Positions 35,538 to 44,700 of a stretch of DNA of 64,000 nucleotides are shown here, in pieces. Made by a program: the position numbers and the translations under genes. This DNA comes from JAOUGY01 sp963792365. Its GTDB lineage: Bacteria; Actinomycetota; Acidimicrobiia; Spongiisociales; ZC4RG35. Under the pieces are notes generated by a model that made no database searches, had not been told where the DNA came from, and saw only the letters and a list, made by a program, of their open reading frames with translations. Numbering within the stretch: the stretch's first letter is position 1; every line of letters starts with the position of its first letter. The stretch spans positions 186,001 to 250,000 of the forward strand of contig CAWBVW010000001.1 in NCBI GenBank assembly GCA_963792365.1, given 5' to 3'.

Positions 35538-37124
35538 ATGAGGGACCTCGCGATGCACGGGATCGAACCCACCAGGACCGTCTACTGGGATTCGACGACT
35601 CCCGAGCTCTATGAGATGACCTTGAACCGCGGCGACGCCGAGCTCGCTCACAAGGGCCCTCTGGTGGTCGAAACGGTGCCGTACACCGGACGGAGCCCGA
35701 AGGACAAGTACGTCGTGCGCGAGCCCGACACCGAAGGCGAGATCTGGTGGGGCGACGTGAACCACCCGATGGAGCCCACGGTGTATCGGGCGTTGTACGA
35801 GCGGGTTGCCGCCTATCTCTCGTCCCGGGAGCTGTGGGTCCAGGATGTCTTTGCAGGGGCCGACCCCAACAACCGGCTTTCGGTTCGCGCGATCACCGAA
35901 AGCCCGTGGCACGCGTTGTTCTGCCGCAACATGTTCATCCTCCCGAGGACTCTCGATCTGGGCGACGAGATCACCCCGTTCGTCCCCGACTTCACCATCG
36001 TTCATGCCCCCAACTTCAAGGCCGATCCCACGGTCGACGGCACACGGAGCGAGGTTTTCGTCTGCATCAGCTTCGACCACAAGGTGCTGCTGATCGGCGG
36101 ATCGACGTATGCAGGCGAGATGAAGAAGTCCGTGTTCTCGGTCATGAACTATCTGTTGCCCAAGCGCAACGTCCTGTCGATGCACGCCTCGGCCAGCGTC
36201 GGCCGCGATCGCGGAGACAGTGCGGTCATCTTCGGTCTATCCGGAACGGGTAAGACCACGCTCGCCTCCGACCCCGCTCGCCTCATGATCGGCGACGACG
36301 AGATCGGATGGGGCGTCGACGGAGTGTTCAACATCGAGGGAGGGTCGTACGCCAAGACAATCAATCTCTCCGCAGAGGACGAGCCACTGATCTTCGAGGC
36401 CGCCAACCAGTTCGAGACGATTCTCGAGAACGTGGTGCTGAACCCGGCGCGCCAGCCGGTGTGGACCGACGGCTCGAAGACGGAGAACACCAGGTGCTCC
36501 TATCCCCTCGCCCATCTCCCGAACCTCGAGCCCTCGATGACGGGGCCACATCCCGAAAACATCGTCTTTCTGTCTGCCGACTCGTTCGGTGTGCTCCCCC
36601 CGATCTCGCGTCTCACCAGGGAACAGGCCAAGTTCTACTTCGTGAGCGGATACACGGCGAAGCTCGCAGGTACCGAACGCGGTGTCACGGACCCGGCTGC
36701 CACGTTCTCGGCGTGCTTCGGGGCTCCATTTCTGCCTCTCCCGCCTTCCTACTACGCCGACGTCCTGGCCGGCAAGATCGACGAGCACGAGTGTCGAGTG
36801 TGGATGATCAACACCGGATGGACTGGTGGCCCGCACGGGGTGGGCACCCGCATCCGTATCCCTCACACCCGGGCGATGCTCAACGCCGCATTGGAAGGCG
36901 CTCTCGATGGTGTCGAGTACGCCGAGGATCCCATCTTCGGATTGATGGTCCCGCGCGAAGTGCCAGGGGTACCCAGCCGGCTTCTCAACCCCCGGTCGAC
37001 ATGGGACGACCCAGAGGCCTTCGACGAGCAGGCCCGGCGTCTCGCATCCATGTTCGTGAACAACTTCGCCCAGTTCGCCGACAGCGTCGATCCGTCGGTT
37101 GTGGCCGCAGGACCGCGCGTCTGA
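35538..37124 (+). CDS. pckA: ATP-dependent phosphoenolpyruvate carboxykinase
   Basis: A 528-residue enzyme that converts oxaloacetate and ATP to phosphoenolpyruvate, the first committed gluconeogenic step. Markers include YTGRSPKDKYVVREP, the substrate region LIGGSTYAGEMKKSVFSVMN, the P-loop GLSGTGKTTL starting at residue 233, the metal-binding IGDDEIGWG and the arginine-bearing FVSGYTAKLAGTE. Many actinobacteria have only the GTP-type enzyme, so the ATP type is notable. ATG 35538 follows GAGGAG. A 16-bp hairpin terminates it. Confidence 0.96.
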   Translation: MRDLAMHGIEPTRTVYWDSTTPELYEMTLNRGDAELAHKGPLVVETVPYTGRSPKDKYVVREPDTEGEIWWGDVNHPMEPTVYRALYERVAAYLSSRELWVQDVFAGADPNNRLSVRAITESPWHALFCRNMFILPRTLDLGDEITPFVPDFTIVHAPNFKADPTVDGTRSEVFVCISFDHKVLLIGGSTYAGEMKKSVFSVMNYLLPKRNVLSMHASASVGRDRGDSAVIFGLSGTGKTTLASDPARLMIGDDEIGWGVDGVFNIEGGSYAKTINLSAEDEPLIFEAANQFETILENVVLNPARQPVWTDGSKTENTRCSYPLAHLPNLEPSMTGPHPENIVFLSADSFGVLPPISRLTREQAKFYFVSGYTAKLAGTERGVTDPAATFSACFGAPFLPLPPSYYADVLAGKIDEHECRVWMINTGWTGGPHGVGTRIRIPHTRAMLNAALEGALDGVEYAEDPIFGLMVPREVPGVPSRLLNPRSTWDDPEAFDEQARRLASMFVNNFAQFADSVDPSVVAAGPRV

Positions 37125-37142
37125 CCTGACGCCAGACCCACA

Positions 37143-37178
37143 GGCGAGGGGCGGTCGACGACTCGACCGCCCCTCGCC
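37143..37178. terminator. Bidirectional hairpin terminator after pckA
   Basis: GGCGAGGGGCGGTCGA (37143-37158) pairs perfectly with 37163-37178 around a 4-nt CGAC loop. It is centred in the 58-bp gap between the pckA stop and the convergent small membrane-protein gene ending at 37183. It probably stops transcription from both sides. There is no marked T-tract. Confidence 0.75.
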
Positions 37179-37182
37179 GTGT

Positions 37183-37377
37183 TCAGTGGTGCTCGCGGTA
37201 TTCCCGAGACAGGGAACCGACCACTACGGCCAACCCCACGGCGACCATGCCCAACGGCACCATGTAACGCAGATCCGCGAGACTCATCGTCCATTGTCCG
37301 AGTGCCTCGAAGACGAAGGCGACCCCGATGATCAGGTATACGAGGCCGGCCACCAGCGTGCCGATGTGAATACTCAT
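37183..37377 (-). CDS. Small two-helix membrane protein
   Basis: A 64-residue protein with two hydrophobic helices (TLVAGLVYLIIGVAFVFEAL and YMVPLGMVAVGLAVVVGSL) and a short charged tail SREYREHH. Its start overlaps the stop of the LiaF-like gene as ATGA, making it the third cistron of a PspC-LiaF-like-small membrane protein unit. Layout resembles the hydrophobic repeat units of its two upstream partners. No enzymatic motif is present. Confidence 0.8.
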   Translation of the reverse strand: MSIHIGTLVAGLVYLIIGVAFVFEALGQWTMSLADLRYMVPLGMVAVGLAVVVGSLSREYREHH

Positions 37378-38024
37378 CTCGTCACCTCCAACTCACCGAC
37401 TCCCACATCCGCCACGATGGTGATTCCCGCCGCCGCCCCGTCGAAGTCGCTGGTCTCGAACGTATGGTTCAGACCGAGCCCGCTGAACGTGTCGTCGGGC
37501 ATCCGAAGCTCACCGATACCGACCGTGCCTTCGACCTGCACGGGTACACCCGGCGGCAGGTCGACCACCAGGCGTCCAGCGCCAACCTCTGCCGAGATCT
37601 CTATGGAGCGCTCGATCCGCAGGTCGGAGATGTCAAGATAGAGATCGCCGATCCCCACGTCGTAATTCGGCTGGACTTCAGCCACCGACGAGACGACAAA
37701 GCTCTTCTCTCCGATGGCCCCTTCCACGGGACCGCTGGGCGCCACGGCTGCGAGTATCACCGCGCCCGTGACGATGAGACCCACGACCACGAGGCCGGTG
37801 TGGGGACCATCACGCGAACCGATGATCAGTGCCAGACCGATCGCAGCCAGCGCCGCCGGCAGAATCACCAGCAGCCGAACATCGACCAGCCCCACGGCGT
37901 CGACGAACCACAAAAGCCCGGTCACCACCAGAACCACACCCATCACGACGCTGCCATAGTTGGAGCTCCGTGGTGGTGGGGGCGGACTCTCGGACGTGAT
38001 CCGTTCCTGTTCGAGCATCGTCAT
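37374..38024 (-). CDS. LiaF-like membrane protein with toastrack domain
   Basis: A 216-residue protein with three membrane segments between about residues 22 and 105. A beta-rich C-terminal domain follows, with repeating strand phrases DVGIGDLYLDISDLRI, AEVGAGRLVVDLPPGV, GTVGIGELRMPD and ADVGVGELEVTR. Such VG.G-L repeats are typical of the beta-solenoid domain of LiaF/DUF2154 and DUF4097 proteins, which take part in sensing cell-envelope stress. It overlaps both neighbours by 4 bp. ATG 38024 is preferred over ATG 38099, which lies well inside the pspC gene. Confidence 0.85.
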   Translation of the reverse strand: MTMLEQERITSESPPPPPRSSNYGSVVMGVVLVVTGLLWFVDAVGLVDVRLLVILPAALAAIGLALIIGSRDGPHTGLVVVGLIVTGAVILAAVAPSGPVEGAIGEKSFVVSSVAEVQPNYDVGIGDLYLDISDLRIERSIEISAEVGAGRLVVDLPPGVPVQVEGTVGIGELRMPDDTFSGLGLNHTFETSDFDGAAAGITIVADVGVGELEVTR

Positions 38025-38446
38025 CGCACCCTCCCTCCGATCACGAGGCCGGCGCCGATCGCCACCAGCAGCACCGGCATGGTGATTTTGTCGAACCACG
38101 GGAACACAGAGTCGAAGAACAGAATGACCCCGAGGCCCACGAGGATCAGCCCGGCGATCGCCGACCGGTTCCCGGTTGATGCGGCCCCGGTGCTTGCTTC
38201 ACCTCCGCCCTCTTCAGGAATGACGATCCAGCAGACCACATAGACCAAAGCCCCGGATCCACCTCCGAGGAGCAGCACTACGAACGCCAGCCTGAACCAG
38301 ATCGGGTCCACGCCGAAGTACCGACCCAGCCCCCCACACACACCGGCGACCATTCGATCGTCCTTGCTGCGACGCAGCGAGGTGGGGCGGGTGGGGGGTG
38401 CCACGGTCGGAGGCGTCGGCGTCGGACCGCTATCGAGTTGCGTCAC
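38021..38446 (-). CDS. PspC-domain membrane protein
   Basis: A 141-residue protein with a Pro/Thr-rich N-terminus and then the PspC signature RSKDDRMVAGVCGGLGRYFGVDP, followed by the membrane segment LAFVVLLLGGGSGALVYVVCWIVIPEE. Two further hydrophobic helices follow. PspC-like proteins sense or transmit membrane stress. GTG 38446 has a strong AAAGGAGG site. It is first of a three-gene unit with overlapping stops and starts, in an order seen in actinobacterial envelope-stress modules. Confidence 0.9.
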   Translation of the reverse strand: MTQLDSGPTPTPPTVAPPTRPTSLRRSKDDRMVAGVCGGLGRYFGVDPIWFRLAFVVLLLGGGSGALVYVVCWIVIPEEGGGEASTGAASTGNRSAIAGLILVGLGVILFFDSVFPWFDKITMPVLLVAIGAGLVIGGRVR

Positions 38447-38715
38447 GGCAACCTCCTTTTCGTGTCCAGCATGTCCAGGCGTCCGCCGGCTGCCAAGTGG
38501 CGAAGGTCACGGACCGCTGGACCGTCAGAAGCTTCGTCAGGTCCCCGTCTGCGCCGTATACGCGAGCACATTGCGCGTGAGCTCTGCCCGGGCAGGGCCG
38601 GAGCGTCGAATGTGGACCGTGACCGACAGACTCGACGACCATCGATTGGATGCCCGTTGCCGAAGTTCGTCGAACCACTCGAGTGCAGGGCGGCGTAGCG
38701 CCGGCGCGCTTCGGC
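38447..38715. other. Intergenic region between pspC and the giant gene pair
   Basis: About 270 bp with no convincing gene in any frame. It should hold the promoter of the pspC unit and the end of the giant-gene transcript, both read on the minus strand. A weak 5-bp hairpin (CGGCG/CGCCG, 38692-38704) lies just past the giant-gene stop. No clear -35/-10 pair was recognised. Confidence 0.5.
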
Positions 38716-41700
38716 TCACACCATCTCGAATTCCCGGCCGGGTGGGACGTACGTTGCTCCTCCGGCGGTGATCTTCTGGATCTGGTGGCCGACGGAGACG
38801 TTGCCACGAACGATGTCGGTCCACACGAAGGTGGCCCGACGCCGAACGACGCCGGATCGGAGATCGCCGAGGTCCACGAACTCGACCTTCGAGGCCGTGG
38901 GACCCACGGCATATCTCACGCACCGAACGACGCCATCGGGCTCGGTGCGCAAGAGGGCGTAAGCCGACGACGGCGCCGGCGTCGGGTCTTGCCTCACGAC
39001 GGCGAGAGGCAGCGTCACCAGCGGCGTGGCGCCACTCATGACCGCCACGTCCAGGCGATCACCCTCTTGCCATTCGCTGCTGAGCTCGGCCATGAGGACA
39101 CTCTGCACCGGTGCCTCGGGGTCGAAGCCTGAGACTGGGATCGGGTCACCGTCAGCCGGCACACGTTGCAACTGGAGATGCACGGAGTGCGGGCCTGTGC
39201 CGTCCGGACCCGGCCACACGCCGTTCTCGGTCCAGTGGTACCCGAAGGCAACCGCCGATTCGGGTCCGTACTGTCCCCGATCCGCGCTCACGGTGATCGA
39301 CCAGTGCTCGTCGATCTGGGTTGCGGCTTGAACCGCCGGCGTGGTGAGTCGACGGTCGTAGGCAGGATCCCGGAAGCGGATGAAGCGAGGTGTCGTGACG
39401 AGCGGGACGTCGGCTGCGCCGACCCGGAGGGGAAGCACGATCGACCGGCGGGGCATGCTTTGGGTTGCGGCGACGTGGATTTCGAGCTGGAGTGAAGTGC
39501 CGAGCGTGGCCCTGCCGATGAGCGATCGGAGCCGGCCCTCGCTCCTCTCCCGGAGTCTCAGTCCTCCCGGAAGATCGGATGCAATCAGTGCGACCGCATC
39601 GGACCCGTCCGACACCACCGCGTCGACCGTTTCGGGGTCGATCGAGCCGATCACGAGGAGGTCGAGCTCGGTGTCAGCCGTCGAGATGGTGCCGTTCGCC
39701 GGTTTGGCCACCGAGACGTGAACCTCACCGCCGGGCGTGTCGATCCGATCGGACGGCCCGTGGCTCCCGACCGGGACGAACAGGGACGCTGTGACCGGGT
39801 CGTTGCCGGGATTCGTGACGGTGAACTCAACTTCGAGCATGGTTCCGGGCGTGGTGCTCCTCAGAACGGCGTCGACGTCGTCGCCGCCGACGAGCATCGG
39901 AATCGAGCCGGCGGAAGTCTCGACTCCCATCTCGATGCCGGCAACGACCGACGAAGCACCAGTACGCACCTCTGCGGACCACTCGAGGTCACGAAGGCCA
40001 TCCCACGCCGCTCCGCCATCGACCTCGAAGCGGAGCGCTCCGGGCGGATCCGACGACCAACTGGTGTCTCGGCGAACGTCCACCCTGCGGGCACCGGATT
40101 CGGTTTCGATCCCGAAGGTTGCTTGCGGCACCGGTTGGATGACCTCGACGCGGTGCCCGTTCTCGGGTAGCGGCAAAGGACGCGGGACGCGATGAGACAC
40201 AGTGACACTCCCGGACGGTGTCGCCACCGTCGCGTCGGCGGACTCCGGATGCATGATCAAGGCGTCCAGTTCGAGGACCGCCCCCGGGCGGTTCCCTATC
40301 AACAGATACCGCAACACCTCGGGGGTGATCGGCGTTCCTTGAGCCCAGTGCTGTGCCGGGTCGTCACCCGAGGCCATCTGTGGATTGGGGAGGCGCGGGT
40401 GATCGGCCGTGACCGTGTCCGAGGGCATTGGCTGCGCGACGAACCCCGACGGGAAATCTCGGGCGTCTTCTCGGAAGCGCGCTCGGTGCTGAAGCGCCAT
40501 CCAGCGGGTGTCGGCTGTGCCGGCGCCGACACCTGTCACGGGCGAGCGTTCGGCGTCGCCGGCGGGGTGCTCCGAGTCCTCATCACTATGACGCACGACC
40601 ACCCGCAGGCCGCTCCATCCCAGAGCCTCGTCCCGCACGGGTTGGACACCGGTGATCGTGGGCGCAACGAGATCGAACCGCGCAACCTCGTCGGTTGGGA
40701 TCCGTGAGCCCCCGTATTGTGCTTGCGGGTACTTGAGCCGGCTCGGCTCCGGTCGAAGCTGATGGCCGCTCCACCCGAGGCGGGTTGGCTCCGCCGAGGC
40801 ATCGACGACGTCGAAGCGATACGCGATGCCGACCTGTCCCCCGAAGTCCTGGACCTGGCGTCGACGAATGACAGCGATCGGCGACGTCCTCACTTCGCGT
40901 CGCACGACCGCTCTCGCCCATTGCTCGGCGATCGACGGCGCCGGCGAGCCGGTCCACCACTTCGTGGCCAGCGGTCGCAGTCCCACCTGGTCGGTGTCTG
41001 AGCGTCCGACGGCCAGCACCTCGTCGACCACGGCCACCGCAGCCGCCGATGAATCTCGGATCCGGTCGAACCCCAGGGTCAGATAGGGGCTGATCTGCAG
41101 TTCGCTGCGCTCGCCATGCAGCGACGCGGGAACGACTGCTGCTGCAGGGTGAACCCCTCCACCCTCCCTGAGAAGGCGCGAAGTGACGGCACCGAGGCTT
41201 GCCCAGAATTCCAGACGCCCCACCTGATCCGGATCTTCGCCAGATGTCATCTCTCTGGCATTCAGGACCCGTGAGAACGTGCTGACAGCCCGGAATGCTG
41301 TCGCCGACGCCGCGCTCCACACCAGCAAAGCGTCCGAGCACGCACGCTGCCAGCGGAGGGTGGCCGCCGGGGTCAGTTTCTGCAGGTGTTTGCGCACACC
41401 GTCGACGAAAACCCGAATCGTCCCCGCCCGGTAGGTGATCCCGAGCGCGAACCCCTCCGGGCCCACTTCGAGCGGGATGCCCTTGGCCTTACCGCCCAGG
41501 ATGCTCACGTCGAGCTTGGTCGACGACACTCCGATGGCGATCAGATCGACTGGCTTGGCCGAACGTGAGCCGGCCCTTCCCTGGATCTTCAGGACGCGAC
41601 GCCGATTTGCCGGCGCTATGGAGATCAGGACGGTGAACCTCCCGTTGGAAGGGGGAAGCAACTCGCCGATGGAGAACGGAGAGCGCCCCGACTCCGGCCG

Positions 41701-44700
41701 GACCGATACGACGGCATCGACCGGCCCGAGCGCATGGGGAGCAGATACGGCGTGGGCGAGCCATGTGGGCCGCTTGACGGTGAGGGTGTCGAGGGACGCA
41801 ATGGCAGTCTCGGTCGATGCGCCTGCGGTGATGCTGTCGAGACTCGCCGATGCGGCACGTCCACGAGTGCGCTGTTCGCCGGAAGGCTCGAGAGCAGCGT
41901 TCACGTCCAGTCGGGCGACCACCCTGCCGTCGGCGCCGTCCATCCCCGGCAGCATGATCTCGGTGGGACCATCGTCCGATCGGCCGGCGAGAAGCGCCGC
42001 GGTGGCCCGGGTCATGGCGTCCTCGGAGTCGAGCAGCGAGCGTGTCGAACCGGAGAGCGGGAGTTGGTCGCTGCCTCCCAACACCACGATGAACGGGAAC
42101 GCAACGGATTGCCAGGTCGTCTTCGGGTCCGTGAAGTCGGAGGGCTCAGCGAGCGTCGCCTGAAGGGTTCCACCCAGCACCCGTCGAATGGCGACCATTC
42201 CTTCCGATCCCTTCGACAACGGATCGGTGCCGATCCACATCACCGTCGCTGCGTCCATCACCAGTGCATCGGGGCCGAAGGCCGAAAGCGCCTCGACCAG
42301 GGTGGGAGCGACGTCGGGATGACTGGGGCCGTTGAACCCTCGCTCGCGGGCGCGGGCATTGGCCGATCTCGCCGCGATCGAGCGTGCAAACGCCTCGGGC
42401 GGGAGGAACCGGACGGCCTGACCCACGGTCGAACGTACGGTCGGCCCGCCCACCTGCGCCAGTTCGTGCTCGACCGTGGCGTGGACGACGAACACGCCCG
42501 AATCCTCACCGCGTAGCCATGCGGCCGGGATCGGGTCTTGATCGAGGAGCACCGTGACCCTGTGTTCGACGTGGCCGGAAGGATCGCTCGAAGGTGCCGG
42601 CGAGAACACGCGATCGTCCTGGTCCTGGAAAGGAAAGGTGAAGGCGTTCAGTGCCGTGACGAATCCGCTGGCCGTCAGTGACCGCTGCCAAGCTCCGTCG
42701 ACCAGTCGGCCGATGTACCCCGCTGTCACGTCGCCGCCGATCGAGCCCTCACCAGTGGCCCGCATCACCATCTCTGCGACCACAACCGCCGGATGGAAAA
42801 CCGGGACGCCTCCAGAGGGTTTCGTCTCGAACGTGAAGGCAACGTATCCGCCGATACCTTCTTCCGTCAGCTCGAGGCCAGGAAGGAGGGGACGTGCGAA
42901 CGCTGCGACGGCGTCACCGTCCCACGCAGCCTGGAATCCGGTGGCGCCTGCGGTAGAGCGAACCGACTCCGGCTCGGCGTCGACGTTGAAAACCGACAAC
43001 CCGGTCACCGTCGACTCGAGCCGATCACTCATCAGATCGACCAGTGCCCCAACCACCACGTCGTGCGCATCGAACTCCATCGTCAGCCCGGCTAGGTGCT
43101 CACCCGTGTCGAGGTCGAGGGTCAGGTCGAGCGTCTTCGGTTGAACCGAGGGCGCGGCCGTGGAGGGCCGGTCGAAAGAGTGACCCAGCGTGAGCCGAGT
43201 GGTGGAGGCTTCGAACACGATCAGCTGATCGACGCGACATGTCCATGCCCGATCGAAGGCGTAGAAGCTGACGTCTGGGCCGCTTGCTCCGTCAGTTCCG
43301 ACCTCGAGGCTCTCTCGGTCCTCGTCGTATCGGACCTTCGACCACCGCAGTAGAGGCCCTCCGCCGACGACGCCCGAGTCACCGACCGAGAGTGGCCAGA
43401 TGGCCTCCGGGTTGTCGTCGTGCAGTTCTACCGACTTCAGACGGGAGTTTCCAGAAGAGCTAGCAGAGGAGAAACGACAGATGACGGTGTCGGGCGCCTG
43501 TACCGCTCCCTCGTCACTGCCCATCGGGAGTCGGAGCCTCGCGGCCATGACCAAGTCGACACCCTCGGGCCCTGCCCTGAACGACACTAGTTCCAGCGGC
43601 GAAACCGTCAGTCCGCACAACATCAGATCGGCGGAAGGCCCGAGCCGCCACTCGTACCCGTCGAGGCCGCCCGTGCGATCGTTGTGAAACTCGTATGTGG
43701 CGTCGTTGCCAGACTCGCACGGCAGATCCCGGAACCAGAGCTCCCAGTGTCCTCCCGGCACCTCGAGGTCGAAGGCGGTCGAGGTACTCACCAACGCTCG
43801 CTCGGCGCCGCCTGCAGCGACCACCGTGGTGCTGACGAGCGAGTTCAGCTCGTCGATCACCGTGACTCCGCGTGTGCCGCCGAACTGATCTTTCAGCCCG
43901 TCGTCCGATCGCCGCAGCGCGGCCGATCCGGCCGTGACCTCGTGCCCACCCCCCACGAAGGTGAATCCCTCGGTCCCACCCTCATCGGCACGAAGAAGCG
44001 GTGATCCATTGGAGGCAACCACGCTTCCGGGATAGGTCGAGAGATCCACCGCGACCTCCGCGGAGAGCGGCTGGTCGTGGATCGACACATCGACGGTTTC
44101 TTCGGCGGCCAGTGCCCATGGATCGGACACGCCCACTTCGAATGCGGTCACCCCACTGAGCGCAGCCAGTTGGGCCCGGCGCGACAGCGCTCCCCAATCT
44201 GCCTCGGCGCCCCCATCGGAACCTTGGAGGGCCGGATCGGTCGAGGCGAAGGCGGCGATCTCGTCGAGCATGGGCACGTCGTGGCGGAACGCAAACCTCG
44301 ATCGAGGGTGGCCGAGGTCCTCGTCGACCACCACGACCAGCCCGGGAACGGACAACATCACCACCGGAAGGTCGGACTCTGACGCCCACTCGATGGCCGG
44401 TGTCAGACCTGAACGATCGATCACTCCCCACGATCGTGTCGGATCCAAGACAGATATGCGGAGACTCCAATCAGCGGTGCTCGGGCCGCGGAACGGGAAA
44501 TGGCCGCGACTTCTGGCGGGATGGCTGGCGGGGTTCGCCGACTGTGTCATCGGCAGAGCCTGGATCGCAGGCAGGCGGGGATGGCTCAACCAGACGATCG
44601 GACGGGCGTCGAAGAACGAGGCGAGGTGTTCGATCGACGACAGCTCACCGAGCACTTCCGGCACTGCCCGCACACCGAGCCATGCAACGGAAGGTCCGGC